Below are positions 45,666 to 60,804 of a stretch of 64,000 bases of DNA, one piece after another. The translations under genes and the position numbers were made by a program. Source of the stretch: Hymenolepis diminuta (lineage: Eukaryota; Platyhelminthes; Cestoda; Cyclophyllidea; Hymenolepididae); the NCBI GenBank assembly GCA_900708905.1, contig CAADRB010000031.1:1129171-1193170 (forward strand). Reading direction: 5' to 3'. The notes beneath the pieces are model-generated. The model searched no databases. It saw nothing but the letters and a program-made list of their open reading frames with translations, and was not told where the DNA came from. Each line of letters starts with the position of its first letter. The first letter of the stretch is position 1.

Positions 45666-48600
45666 TCCGGATTGGGGAAAGTTATTTACTCAAATATCGT
45701 TACTCTTGTTTGAACAATCTATGCACCTCAGGATTTACTTTAAAATGGATTATATCGGTTGATTATTAAACAGTTGTGTTTTTGGCATAATAAGCAATAA
45801 TGCAAGATAAAGTTAGTCAAAACTAATATTTGTTTTCAACAATAGAACAAATTGAGATTCCAAGGTCTGTTTACCATGATTTTTGAAAATTACATTAATT
45901 AGTACATTTGGATATAAAATACATCCTAACAGAACATCTTAGTCAATTAAAAACATAATTTCAGGACCTTTTTTTCGAAATCCAACAGTTGATTTGTGTG
46001 GAGGAAGTGTATTCTCGTTCCGCTCATATGTAAAATGTCCATCCTTTCACCCTTCCTATCGATCAAAATTAATCACCTATATCACTAGCGGTGCATCGAT
46101 TAGCATCGACTTCATGACCAACAACTTTATATGAGTCTACACTGACCGATATTATTATTGAGTCAAGTTAAACCCAGCTGGTTATTAACTTATTAATATA
46201 CTTAGCTCTAGGTATAGCCGAAGGCAGATAGATTATAAGAAAATTTAATCCTTCTCCTAATAAAATTTGTTTTATTCCATGCATATAATTACAAGTGTCC
46301 TTATACACTTTATACTCAAATATCTCCTTGGCAAGTTGAATAATTTACTAAAAACAATAAGAGGCGTCAAATTATAAGATCGTTTCATGATCTGACTTAG
46401 TCCTGTTAAAAATTCCTATATAAAATAAGTCGTCTTTGGCCATAATAAGCATAATTTGATCAAACTTCGCTGGTTTTAATGTCTGTATTTTAAACACTTT
46501 TATCGAATTACAAATAAAAATTTTTTTACAAACACTTATCTAGAGTCTCTCTAATTGAGAGAGATTCTTTTAACCGTATTTTTCGTGTAATTACCTATAA
46601 GATCACTGACTGAACGCAATTGATATAAGTTGAATGACCTCTGACCTAACAAGCGTGAAATTCTCTGAATTTAATTCAGTCTACTGATTTCAACTGGTAT
46701 TTAAAAACTAAAGCAGGTAAATGTGCCACAGTGACACTGTCGTCAAACTGTTTGAGTGTTTTTGTTTCATTAAAAACAGTATAAACTTTTCCTTGACCAT
46801 TAATAACATGATTTAGGCTAAGTCGATCCAGTCCTATGCATGTCCTCTATTTAAATGTTAATTCAAATACAGAGGCGATAACGAGATTAAATATATATTT
46901 CCTTTATCGTACGACTATTATCACATCTTATACTTTATATCATCTTCATATTAGTATTAATAATGGGATTTTGGGAAAATCTGCGACAAAAAAGTGAAAA
47001 AATTAGTACAATTATGAAATTTTGTAATGCTCAAAGAAAAAAATTTATACGAAAAGAAAATGCTCTTTAAAATATAACGGAAATATTTTACACTCAAAAC
47101 TATTTCAGTACATACTCATCTTAATAACAATTATAAAACTATTTGCTTCACAAGTTAATATTTAATACATAATAATGTATTAACAAACAGTATCTAACAA
47201 AATTTAAATAAATTTATTTGTATCAGGTAAAAATTCCATAACCAATTATTTTAAAGTTTACGATTAAATGAAGGGAACTTTTAAGCTATAGTTTAATGTA
47301 TTTTTTTATCAAACTTAATTCACCCATTAGTCGAATCAATCCGTTTAAAATTTCAATTCCTTATTCAGAAGAGTAGTGAATTAATAGAAAAGTTTTATTA
47401 TTAATCAAAATCATTTTAATTAGTGATTTTTACCGATTAAGCCTTCCAATGCGGGAGGAATATAAAAGCTCAATCCATGAAATTTAATAGTACCAAATAA
47501 CGATATTGCATTTTATAATAATATAATGTACGTTTCTTTGTCTAACAAATAACTCTTTTTCGATACGCGCGCTGATATTTCTTGTTATCGTTAATACAGT
47601 TCTTGCAAATTACACCAGCAAGACTAACGGCAACAAAGAATGGTGCTACCTAAGGATTGTTTGATATTAAACACTTAAAAGTGGCAGGCTTTTACAACTT
47701 TTATGATTTGCATAAATTGAACATTTTATCCAAATTTACCGTTAAACAGTATCTTTATATAAGAACTATTCGATAGACTCTGTAAAAATTACTTACCTTG
47801 AAAATACTATCATGTTGAATGTGGCGAGTTGAATTGCACAATATCAAATCTCCCGCATTAAATGGCTGAGCAAAACGCTTGGAATTATCAATTACTTTGC
47901 GTAACCTTCGGCAAATTTCAATTTCATTTTATGACCAATTACGATCGTAAGTGGATTAAATTCAACTTTAAAGCAATATATACTCATTATTAATAAAGGC
48001 TTTATTGATCTATTTAGAAAACATTTCTTTCTATCGAATCATTCCACTGTATTGAATGAAAGAGTTAAACTTCCTGAATATATTTACTCTGCGAATATAA
48101 GATTTATAATAGTTATCACGGTTAAAGACTTGAAATTTAAAAATCCTAGTTTAATTTCCCCCTTCGAGACAAAAATGGCTGATGAGGCTTCCACTGATAA
48201 AAACAATTGACTTAATCAAATTCTTGCAAGTTAGAAGAGTAGCTTTGGTTTGGACATCGCGAATTTGCCAAACGATATTTCGAGTTAGCATATTTAAAGC
48301 AAAATAATTTGTCGTGGTTGGATGTCAAAATGACATCTAAAATATTTAGAAATCAACCCTTGAAAAGCTACCTTAATAATTAACATGAAAACATTAAAAT
48401 TAGCTTCAAAGAAATTTCAACTTTTGAGGTTGTTTCCATATGAAATGACATCCTATCACATTCAAATTTGTCCCGATATTTTAAAGGTTAATGATGTTCA
48501 TTTTTAAATATTAACGCTCGTGAGGAATTAATTTATTAATATGTCCTTTTATGTGATAAAAGTTCAGTTCTTTCGAAATAAACAGCAGAAACAGGAGGAA

Positions 48601-48922
48601 ATTCTTCTTTGATGAAAGTGATTTATCGTCATTGTTCAACCTGATTATTTCGTCATTTCCATTTTAATAACCTGATTGTGTTCATTTACTTGTTTATTCA
48701 TTCATTTTTCATAGCGGAGCCAAAAAAAACATTGCAATCTTTAATAATCTTTAAACGTCCAAAGGCACAGAATGTGAAGGTTCATATAGGGGGAATACGT
48801 TATAGCTTAGGAGGAATTATACATGTAGTAGATATAAGAGTCAGGTAATCAGAAGAATTACACCTTATCAGAGCCCCGGGATTGTCTGGTATACTGCTAT
48901 TTCAGGTTGAAGTTCTTCCAAC
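45666..48922. other. AT-rich intergenic DNA, nothing recognised
   Basis: Very AT-rich, with no open frame of more than 60 codons on either strand and no repeat that I can name. Confidence 0.5.
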
Positions 48923-48925
48923 TTA

Positions 48926-50210
48926 TCCCTTCTTTTCATCACCATGAATTTCGTACGGAAAATCTGGATGGCAAGTTTTCATAAAATTTCGGAGCCATCC
49001 TCTTTTCAAAAAATTATTGAGGAACCCATCTATTGGACAAAGAAGTCTACCAGTTGGCAGGTCCTTTCTAGGTTTGTGGTGATCGATTCTCCAGCACCTT
49101 TTGGCCGCACTTTCACTTGCAAAGGGCTGATGACACCGAGAATCCACACACATAATTTCCTCTTTACGTGCACACTGGTTGATGTTCAGTAATGCGAGGA
49201 AAAATACTTTAAAGGAATCATCATCCAACTTTGGCCTTCTTTCCCACCAAACGCCCATTTAGCTTACGGTTGGAGTTGTCTTAACCAAATCTTTGTGTGT
49301 AGATTTAGAGGCACCAACTTTTGGAAAGTAGGATTTCTATAGTACACTTCATATAATATATCATATATTCTGTGAAGACATGCCAAATGATTTAATTTTT
49401 TAAATTCAACTTTGTCTGTTAGAAATTTAATGCTCATTTTTCTCCTGCCGTACAATCCTAACATTCACCCAGCGGTGTCCTGAACAATCTTTAACTTACC
49501 ATCATTCACCTTATCATAAACAACTATAGATAAATCTTACAGAAGATCTGGTTCGAAAAGTGTTTCCTTATCTTTGCTCGAGTTTTCATCGATGATACTT
49601 TCGATCTTAGAGTAAGAATAAGTATCACCAGCTGTCGGGTGGCCTTTATTATATGTAGTTTCACTGCATCATCGGCGAGACCTTTGTTATTCGCCGGAGA
49701 GCCAAGATAGGTAAAAAAACTTCACTCGATTGATCTTGCGATCATTTATTTGGAAAGACAATTAATGTTAACCTTCAACAATGCACATCCAGACTGTTTT
49801 GTCACATGCAATTTCCATCGAATATTTGTCAAGGATAGTTTTAAGCCTTTGCATAAGCTGTTCAACTAACTCAATCGATGGAGTGACAAGTCATAGTACC
49901 ATTCGAGTAGTGAATGACTCAATAGACTGACTTTTAAATTCTCGCAAGTTACAAATACCCCAACTTATATTAACTGATACTGAAGAGAAGTAGGTCTTTA
50001 TTGAATCTCCGTTTAGCGTCTCTCTATATAGTAAATCTTTCGTTCGAGTTTCTGCTGCGGCCTTTCTGGATATTAAGGAATTGTCTAATGCAATTGACCA
50101 TATTCCAGAACAGCTCAAATTCACACAGTCTTGATAGCATTATACAAGTTGGAAGTGAATTAAAGGCTTTGCTTAAATCAACGAAGATGAGAACTATTCC
50201 GCAGTGAGGA
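48926..50210 (-). mobile_element. Decayed LINE (non-LTR retrotransposon) reverse-transcriptase remnant
   Basis: On the minus strand 50200-50100 reads IVLIFVDLSKAFNSLPT, the first catalytic-aspartate block of LINE reverse transcriptases. Further along, 49715-49640 reads FTYLGSPANNKG and then DDAVKLHIIKATRQL, the typical block after the reverse-transcriptase core. A frame break occurs at a poly-T run near 49718, and the usual tyrosine-x-Asp-Asp block is missing. Downstream frames (49464-49264 and 49258-48923, including HHKPRKDLPTGRLLCP) may be the degraded C-terminal end, but this part is not proven. Several stops show it is inactive. Confidence 0.6.
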
Positions 50211-53200
50211 CTGATGAATTATTATTCATACAGCAAGGACTACCTGTTCAGTAGATATTCCAGCCCAAAATTCTGTTGGATATTTGATAACCGTCCTCTT
50301 ATATGGAAGTTCAGCTCTTCCCAGACCATTGATGCTAATCATTTCCTAGCTCCTGTAATAAGTGGAATCTGTTCTAATTCCTTTGTTTTTTTAAATACTG
50401 ACTGCTTAGGCATCCACCCAGGATCAAGATATTGAACACTTGCCTTGCCAACAGCTATTAAGAGAGTTTATAATATATAGGTCCGCTTCACTTGAATAAT
50501 TCAATTGGCATTCTATTCATTGTGGGACTTAAGACAGTTTTAAAAGGCATCTATCAAATCTTAGCGTTAATTAAATAAATTTATGATGAAAACTGTGGTA
50601 TTTGAGAGCGAAGGTTTGTATTCATTTCTGATCAAAATCGTTCACGTTTTGTACAGGGTATCCGAATTAGCCAGAGTTATTGTGCCGTGAGTTGGTATTA
50701 AAATGTCTTTGGAAGCCGTAGAATTTATCAAACCACTGTAGGCAACTAGTATTAAATGAGAAGATAGCTGCGCAGAGTATAATCCGGCGAGCGTTTAGTT
50801 GAAATAGCAGAATGATTTTAAATCGCATTATTTGCGCATATCAGTTCTGAATAGAATTCGCCAGAGGTGAATTATAAACACAGAGCTTTAAAAATTACCG
50901 GTTACTTTACCTAGAATTCTGTGCCAAATTTTTCACAGCAATTCTTTGAATTATCAACTTTGGCTTTTACCAGTTTTCGTCTTGAAATACATCCGCTTGA
51001 AGTGTTCTAAGATAACCTTTCATTTCTCATTCTCAATCAAATTTAGCATTCCTTTCGAGAGGTTTCCACTTACAACTAACTTTAACATCATTTGCAATCC
51101 AAATTAAAGCAATCCATATATCCTTATTTTGCCCCAAATATACTTATTATAATAACAAACTTTTAAGGTCATGCCAAGAGGTTCTTTAGGTAAAATAACA
51201 TAATTGGTTCTGTTATGGAGATGCAGAGTTCCATTCATCTCAACGTCTACCCTTTTTATTTGCTGTTTCCTAGGAGAAATGTACACAAAATATCAACATA
51301 GATATGAATATCGCTTCTTCAGTGAAAGTAGTTCTTACTTTTTAAGCTTTCTCTGAGGTTTTCGTTCATATTAATTATATGATCAGTGACTGTAATGAAG
51401 AAAACAATTTAAGAATTTATGTTGTAACTATGGTTTTCATTTAGTAGTAAATCGTAATCTACTATTCAATGCAGATGTGCAAATAATTGCGTTCCAGCCA
51501 ATTTGGCACGCTTTCAGAAATATTCTCACTATAGAAACGGATTTCATCAGAATGCGGCGAACTGAAATGGACAAAAGCGAATGACTAATATCTACTCCGA
51601 ACTTTGCAAATAGAGATAGAGTTTAGTGTCTTTCATAGAGGATTTCAACCGTAGTCAATCGTTTAAGATATTTAGTCTCACTCTATCTGAATCCATAAAA
51701 TATAACTTTTGAAAAATCAATTTGTATGCTAAATTCATTTTGCCTACTTAGAAGGTTTCTCTTCTGTTGTAAGCATCAAAAATGCAACACCAAATAATGT
51801 CAGCATAAGTTATCTTATAGAACAACAACATTTATTGAGACTTATTCGGGCAATATTTGAGGAACTTGAGTAATTAATCAAATCTACATCTTATTATGTA
51901 AAAAAATGAATGTGCTATTACTTATTTAAATACAGATAAACTACAATTTAATCTTAAAAGGTTAAATGTTGCTTACATATACCTCAGGTTCAAATCATTC
52001 CATAAGAGGTAAAAGTTATCGCCAACATGTACGCAAATATTACCATTTAAAACATGTATTTTGACTTGATTAACTAAGAATTAAAGCAAAAAAATATTCT
52101 AGAAAATGCAGACGTGCCACCGATTACTTAGCGATCAACTTAGCGCGCGTGCTGAGGTCTCCTCAGTTAATCAGCGATTAATACTCATTCAAAGTGGTAT
52201 TAAATGTATTTAATAACTGGTCAAACTATTTCTAAAAAGAAGATAGATTTGCAGTAAATTCTCTCCATTCTAAATTTTCTGAACTCTCAGTACTGCGGAA
52301 GTAGCATACTAAATTTTTGAAGCAGATTTATATTAGAGGACTCTGCAGCTGGTTGGACTTCTGTGAGGATTGCTAAGATGCAATCAAGGACTCGTTCGTG
52401 CAGTATTCACTTCAGAATCTACATATTGTGGAAGACAAAATAACTCACTTAAATTTTCCGCAAATTTTTGAAAGAAGATATTTAACTTATATATCACCAA
52501 AAATGCGTAATTACGAAATTTCCCTTGTAACAGTGATGACCATTCGTATCTTATTGCATTTAAAACAACGATGGAACTCAAGGAATCAAAATGTGACATT
52601 CATTTTAAGGCTCCCTATTCAATGTTTTTTATGTCTTTATATTCTTGTTTTCAATTTTGTTATTTGAATTTACTGGGAAAATTAACGAAATATTGCAGTC
52701 CGTGAACTACTGCAATCCCGACATTAATTATTTGACCTTCCTTAAACGAAAATACAGGTATTAGAATAGAGACAAAAAATCAGGAAAAGAAATATTTTTT
52801 GTTGTTTATTTTAATCTTTACGTCTCATCATACTCACAGTATCAAAATTTCCCTTTTCTGGTTCATTAAAATGTAATCGAATCCAGAAGAACGGCATTTC
52901 TAGGCAAATGTATCGAAAAACACAATTAGGGTATAAGAACACTAATATTGCAAAAATTTAATCAGGTTCTTAAAAATATGTTTATTTTACAAATCGAAAC
53001 GTTTAGACTGTGGAAAGGTAAAATGACAAATGGTGGATTACAGTTTCCCCTCAACCCGTTTATGATCAAGATAAGCGGTTTAAATGCATAGTTTACATCC
53101 GAACATAAATGCAGAACGTATATTTATATATTAACGGATTCTATTTATAGAATGTTATTCTCTGAAATTCTGATTCGTTGAATCCAAATTTGGAATTCAA

Positions 53201-56200
53201 AAGACTTTGAAGATATCTTTAGAGTTGTTGAAGCTGAAAGTTTCGTAGTAAGACATATTACCCGCCCATGGATGTTAAGAATAACTGGAACTATTGTTAG
53301 GGAACTCACTAAGCTACTGAAGGATTCTTCATATACCAAGGTAGATACCCTCAGATTTATATTTTACATAAGTTCTTTTCACTTTCATTTTTAATGGTAA
53401 TTATATTTTTGTATAAATATAATAGAATATAGGAGAACGAAATTTTTGGATAATAAATGGTGCCAAATTTTAAAATAAATTGCTTAATTTTTCATCAAGA
53501 GTTTAAGTTCATTTTAACCAAATTCCAAGGTCCGAATTCCCAACTGTGTCCTGGTCAAGGATTTTTTGATACCTTCATATCAGTTCAGATATTTGAAAAA
53601 TTAATAAAAGTAGCTGGTTCACTTTTAAAGAACTCTGCTTTGTGATCTCTGCTATGTTATGATCACATAAACTGCCTTAGACAACTTTAGATCGGGCTGC
53701 ATGTTCGATCTTTGAAAGGCAGGAATTGAACAGCCAAGACCAACATTCGTAATTTAATAATAGGTCAATAAGTACTGGAGATTGTGGATGAGAATATAAT
53801 AAACAGAAATTTTAAATGTGAAGCAGTGAACTACCCTTTAAGTTAATATTCTGCAATCCGAATAAAAAATCAAATGAAGCAACTCTTGGCCGTTTCTAAA
53901 ACGTTCAAAAAATATTCAAGATAACCGTTTTAGACTCATTCTTTTTTTTGGAGTCGGCTAGATTAGGATACCCTTTAAAATCCAGCGATAGGGAGAAGAA
54001 ATTCATGATCCGTTAAAATGATGAATTTTTTTTTGAAGAGAAATTTGTGGTCAAATAAGCCAGATGTGATGGGTTTCAGGTTTATTTCGTAAGTAGGTTT
54101 GGATTTTAAATAGGAAATAAGTATGTCTTTTAGATTTGGGGAGGTTTTCTCAAACTTGGAAGACCAGGTACACTTGGGGTTGGCAAGTACATAATGTCGT
54201 TGCTGACAAGCCATAAGGCGAAATTGTTGTTGTCATATCGGTAAGCCGTGGCATTCTATTATTAGTGGAACTTTTCTGGATTTTGATGCTGATCATTTTC
54301 ATTAAAATATAACCAAAAAACTTTGCAGAAGTAACAGAAACATTTCCTATGCAGTAAAAAGACCATTTTTCCCTCTTGGTCGATTTGGATTATTCATCCA
54401 TAATAGTTGCACCGAGTGATCAAGCTCCTTCGGAAAATTTGAGTCTTTTTTAATTAAATTTTATTTTATTTTAATTAAATCTCAATAAACTGTAATAATA
54501 AAGATTATCTAGGTTACTCTCTACAGTGAGGTGACTTTCAACTCTATAATTATTTTTCATGGAAATAGATTGTTTATAATTTGTAGAAATGATTAATATA
54601 TTTTTACTTTTCAGCTTAAGATTTTCTTTTATCATTCTATAGTCCTTTCAAAATATTACAAAGGCTCAATTAGCATAATCGTTCTGAGTTCCAAATTCCT
54701 CCTTAACATTGGGATAAAATCATTATTAATTTAGCATACATTGGAAAATAAATATGACACAAAGCAGGTACTATTTATAATGGTTAATACCCGCTGAATA
54801 GGAAGCAACCTTCTATAAACATCTCTAAATGTTTGTATAAACAAGAATCCCTTTTGTATTTGGTTCAGTTATTTGTTTAGAGGAGGGTGAAGGATCGTTA
54901 CAGAACTACTTACTAAGCTTGTACAAAGGAGGTAAATTCTGTCACGCCAGGCACAAGGACTTCAACTATAGCGAAATATTAAAATGATTGAGAAATTGCT
55001 GAAAAAGGTTTGTGATAATTGATTTCATATAACGACCTATATTATGTGTATTTCTCTTCTGCTCATTTGCTACATCAAGGCATTTTTTAATTGAATTGTT
55101 TAATTTTGAAATTAGAGAGTGCACTCTCAATCGCTTTGCGTATATAGGTTTAGCATAAAATTGGAAGGTAAGCTTTGATTCAATGCCAATCGACTAAAGG
55201 AGAAACGTTTAAGAAAATGATAATTTGATAATTTCTAGAGAACTTTATACCTAAACTGAATTTACATTCAAACATAATTGGCATTAGCCACATTATCACA
55301 CAGCAATAATCAAAAGTAAAATCCAAACTCCAACTCATTCAACCAAACCACCCGTCCTTATAGCCACAATTTGTGTCGACTTCTTCTACCAATAATTTTT
55401 CTTGATTTAATCTGCCAATTATCTGTAAATATAGCTTTCCATCCAGATTACTTAATAATAATAGCTAGATAAATTGCTGAATTCCAAACGACACGATCAT
55501 ATAGTAACAAATACCTTTTGTTATGATAGAAAGTACCATTATACTAGACTTTGAAAATAGGATTTCCACAAATGTTCGATTTTATTATCGTTTTGTTATT
55601 CCATGCAAAATTTTTCGCTAAATTTTACATCGAAATATGAAAAACATAGCTGTGATCATGACACTTAAATGATATAAGAGTAATTACTATAATAGAAAAA
55701 TTATTGAACATTTATCACTGGTTTAACTCCCATTATACTTTAGACTTTTTGACTAGAATGACTCAAAGTAATGAGTTTGATCAGATCTTAATTTTGAGGA
55801 ATTTCAACTTGAAAATCGTACCAAATACCAACTTTAGGTCGAAGAATTTTTCATTTCATTATGATATTAATAGGTTTTGGTCCGTTCAACAACAGAAGGT
55901 GCCGCAAATCTAAAGATGTGCAAATTTGTAATACCGAGTGGCCGGGCAAGTGAAATGAACTGAAATTTGTAGTCATTTCGCGTAACATTCTCCTTTTCAT
56001 TTATTTAAAACACAATTTTTATATTAACTTTAAAATTTTACTTTATCTGAACTGGTTTACTGCCGATTAGTAAAGAATAGTATGAAATCATACCTGAAGC
56101 AATAAAATCCGTGCATAGTGATAAAAACAGTTATGATAGAAATTATGCTATTTCTTGTGACTTCTTTAATTTAGCCTGTCCATATGAGTACGATAATGAA

Positions 56201-57799
56201 TGGTAGTAAAGAAGCGGTCTATTTAAAAATCGCTTCTTATGGAGTACTGAAAGGTAAAGTAATGTATTGGAAGCACATAAATTAATTCAATCTTGCTTCG
56301 TAATTCATTCAAACGTGTTGTTCGAAATTTCCTAGATAGGAAAGCGGTTGAATTCCGACTTTGAAATGTGCTCATTTTGGAAGCAGATTCATTTAGAACG
56401 TGGCGGATTAAGACAAGAAACGTTTGTTATTAGATTTATTCCTCGGCAGAAATTAATGATCAAAGTCAATATCAGAAGTTCTCGGCTGTTTTGGAAGATG
56501 TTAACACTATTTCAGTTGCTTTTCATGCTGAATTTCAACCGTAATAATTCAGTGCTCCAGCGCCTTAAATTTTATTTCGATCTTCCACCATAGATGCTCT
56601 TACCTACCGATCCGGACAATTCGCTTTCGTTGGATATATTCAATTGGGATGCTGGTAAAAGACCTTTACTATTATCGAAGTTAAAACTTTTGGTTTTAGA
56701 AATCCTAGTTTAAGCTATCTTATCATGCAGAAAAATTGCTCAGAATTAATAGGAATATTTTAGAAGGTTTCGTAAAAGTGGCCAAATTTCCACCTATCTT
56801 ATCTCTGCTATATTAAAACTGTAAACTGCCGAATATGATGTAGAATAAATGGAGTTCATAACCATTGGAAGACCGATCCTTCTTGATTAAATAATTCCGG
56901 TCAATGAGCACTGAATATCGCGGACAAGCACTTACTTCAATATAAGGGACTAACGTTGAAATCTGAATTTTGGAAAAAGAACCGTTCATTCTTCTTTAAA
57001 TGAGCGCCTACTTTGCCGCATTTAAATGTGGTTTTTGTATTAGGAGTAGCATCTTAAAACCTTTCCGCTAATTTTCCCAAATAAAATTTCTACTTATTTA
57101 TAATTAAGCAGTAAGACCCACGTACGTATAATGTAATAAACAGCTAATTCATTCCCCTAAACGCATTACTGATTTGATATGCAACTTGTTGGCCAAAGAC
57201 GATAATGTTCCTTGTAAATCAGCGAACGGATGAGGTCGAAAACCCTACTAAAAATGCTTTTCTGAAGATTCGGCCCTCAAGAAGTCACATATATCTCCGC
57301 TTTTTCATTAATGAAAGAATGTTTAAAACATTTCCTAATAATAAGTGTTTCGATCAGTGGTATTTGCAAAACGCAACATTTCGGAGACCATTTTAAATTA
57401 TGCACCACAATTCTGGGGACTGAGAAGTAATTTATGTTTTCACATTGGCGCCATCTGCACTCTAAGGAAGTCGTCCAAATTTGCGATAGACTTTTAGTGG
57501 TTCGAGATAAACCAAATTTACATTAAATGAAATATGCATCAAACAAAAAACATTTTTTAAAATTGTATTCCAATTTATTCATATTAAATTGATATATTTT
57601 GTGGAATTTCTTGTTAATTTGTAAATAATATAATATTTAAACATAAATGGTAGTTGAAAAGTAATTCCCAAACAAGTCTCCCAAGAAATTAGAACCCTCT
57701 AAAATTTGCCACGTTTTCTATATGCTCTGAAGGTAAAAACTAATTTTATTTCTAGTCCAAGGATGCTGAAGGATTATTACCGAAGTGCACGTTGGTGTA
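50211..57799. other. AT-rich intergenic DNA, nothing recognised
   Basis: Only short open frames without domains (for example 52398-52667, 55704-55913 and 56348-56593 plus). No splice-consistent gene or repeat is supported. The first few hundred bases may be more of the LINE remnant. Confidence 0.45.
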
Positions 57800-58150
57800 C
57801 AGATTGTAAAGTACCATGTTGGGTCGAGGAGCTGGCGTGCTCGCCAATAAAGTAACATTAATCTCACGGTACAGTAACATTAATGAACGGTACTTGATGG
57901 GCTTCACGAAATTACGCTAGATGATCCCTCATATGACTGATGATCCTCCTAAGGCTAATGGGATAAAAGAGCCTTTCTCTAGCGAAAAGGTCGAAGTACT
58001 GTAGAACCACGTATTTATTGGGCAAGTGGAAACGAATAAGGAGGGTTAGGAGGAAGGAATAGGAAGGGGAATTGGGAGGAAAGAGAAGGCGTCAATACTG
58101 AGTGAGGACAACTCGGGTTGTGAGAAACAGGCAAATGAGACTTGTTGAGG
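57800..58150 (-). repeat. Dispersed repeat R1, copy D, inverted
   Basis: The reverse complement matches copies B and C: TTCTCACAACCCGAGTTGTC, CTCAGTATTGACGCCTTC, ATTAGCCTTAGGAGGATCAT and TTACTTTATTGGCGAGCACG, in that order. Near the low-coordinate end a short motif (TAACATTAAT) is tandemly doubled. This is the longest copy. Confidence 0.78.
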
Positions 58151-60775
58151 CGGTTGGCAGAATTCGCGTCATTTGTTCGTCGACGAAAAACTGACAATTA
58201 AGACAGAGGTATGGGTCAATAGATGCGGAATACAAAGAGAGACTGGAAAATGAGTTAAAGCACGTAGATGCCACAACGATAAGAATCGTCAAGCAAAACT
58301 CTAGACCTTTAGGTTCATTAACTAGGTGGTTTAGAAGACAGCGGTTGAAAGTACCCGCAGAAATTCGAATAAAGCATTATTTTATGCGCGGATGCTTAGT
58401 TCATTTTTATAAACCTACTGTTTAATCATTAAATTATCTTGTTTAAATAACATCATTAATAGGAAAGTTTCTTGAGCTATTTTTCCGGACACTGATTCAG
58501 GAATGCAAACTTAATTCCCAACTATTCGTGAGCTTACAAAATACCCCTAAATGTATGCTTTAAATGTATTTAAAGAAACATAGGCCACAAAATATTCACA
58601 TGGAAATGTATCACGTTCGTGCTAATTGCTTTTATTCCTTTTAGTTAAATCAAACTTTTATGATAATTTGAAACAGCACGAATTTGTGACTTTTGGAGAA
58701 TTTGTGAAATACTATTGAAATGTCTTAATCATCACGTTATTCATTATAATTTCTCTTCGTTTAATTTGCATTTTCTGACCAATTCGCGAAATTAATAAAT
58801 TCGGATTTCGACATGCAACTTCTCTTTTAAGAGGTTTATTTATTCACAAACAAATTTTGATAATTAATAAAATTAAGCCTAGGGCCCATAAAAATTTGTA
58901 TTCCAAATCAATTTCAAATATTGATTTATTTTCTTAATAAAGTCCTTATATTTCTTGTTCCATTATGTGAAAGTTTTGTTTGAAAGTGTAATATTAGCTG
59001 GAGAATCGACCCTTGAACTTAATTAAAGGGAAAATCATTGTCATGTCACTCTAACAAAGTTTTCAATCTTCCCGATCGCTGAATTGGGGCATACATATAT
59101 ATCCAGATTTTTTAAAATTCACTGTAATATTTCTGACCTTTCAAATTAAACCATTTCACTTTGATTTTGAGAATCAAAATGCATTACCCTTCTTTAGAGA
59201 TAAACAAAGAAAAGCGGTTTCTACAAAGCATGACGTGATTTAATAAATTTTCGAATTCGTGCTTATGTCAGATAGCCTCAATCGGATTGGACATTCAGTG
59301 AGTCAGTGATTTAGTGGAAGTGAATATTTTTTTGCGGTTTTCTTGGTGGACTAATTGTTAGACAAGTGGACATGCAAGAAACTCTTTCAAGGCGTCACTT
59401 GCATTTTGTGTTGCAGTGTAAATTTTAAATGAATTATTTCACTACTTCCTTCTATTTGCAAAAATTTGAAAGAAAACAACATATAAGTAATGTGAGAAGA
59501 AAGTAAGATAAACAAGAAATTAATCAGGCAGCTGATAAAATATAATTTAATCGTTTGCTTATTGGAATAGCTTTCTAACACAAGAAATAGCAAAGTGGTA
59601 TGGTAGGTGGCGATTTGGGGTAAAATGAGGTTTAGACGTAAGTCGAGGTGTCGAGAGCTGCGCTTTAGTTTGTTTTTCGAAGGCATTGAGTTGCTTAGTT
59701 TCTCATTGTAATATCGTAATATTTCAAAACTTCCATTTTTATGAAATGATCCACGTTTTACCGGACAAACTCATTTCAGTAACATTTCGAGTTTGTTAAT
59801 CAAGTGATCTAATTGCATAGGTGAGTTTGTCTCCTAGCATCTTACATTCATGAGCAAGTGCGTGAAACTAGTAAAGGCCTTTTAAACGTAGCAAAGCCTA
59901 CTATATTTCTTCAAGGTGAACTCCAGTGCCAATGAAATTGTTAATTTCTTAACCCAGTTTTACAGACATAATATTAAGACTGACAAGTGAGTGCTTATCT
60001 TTAATTCCTTAGATCTGAAGGTAACTGTCTTATTACCAATTTACAGAGACGTTTTATTATTTCTATAACACTGGTTGGTATTCACTTATATTAGGTCAAT
60101 TTTCGCGTCGTATCAGGAATAATGTTTGAAATAGAGAGGAAATAGTTTCCAAAATCGGGTATATTGAACTAAGAAGTTCATGTAGCTTGATTATTACCTC
60201 ACGAGAATTTGTTTCCATTTGTGGGTACTTGATTTCTTCAACAGATTTAACCTGTTTGTGATCGGAGTTTTTACAGTGATGAGCATTTATTATTCTTTTT
60301 GCACTTCGTAAATTACTTTGATATCTGAAACGTCTTACAAACCTTGCATCCGCTGTCGAAGATATTTAAAAGAGGAAATGTTCTATGTTGGATGCATCGG
60401 CAACTTCTCTCAAAGTCAACAGGATTCTCTTATAATTATGGAGATGATTAACATTAGTAAATTAACTTTATTCAAATTCACGAAGGTAATTTATAAAAAA
60501 AATTACTTTTATAGGAAGACGAGTTCACCTAATCATGGGAGATAATAGCTCTGAAAGAGGAATTTAAATTAAAAGATCAGGAAACAAAGTGTCTACTCCG
60601 TGAATGTAAAAATTGATAGTTAACCTGAGTCTATGATCGGTAAACACGTACAGAGGGAAATGTATTAATTGAACCCGGTCAATGCTGACGCCAGGGTAAA
60701 AGAATTTCGCAAAAGTCTAACGAATTGGGAACTACTAGAATAACCCAGAAGGAACATGTCTAGTTCATATTGTTC
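58151..60775. other. AT-rich intergenic DNA, nothing recognised
   Basis: No gene or repeat that I can support; open frames are short and without domains. Confidence 0.45.
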
Positions 60776-60804
60776 AGGATGCGCAAGGTATCTGAGGCCA
60801 CCTA
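60776..60804 (+). repeat. Left terminal inverted repeat of the mariner element
   Basis: 29 bases; 22 match the reverse complement of 62059-62087, with a central perfect run TATCTGAGG. Confidence 0.75.
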
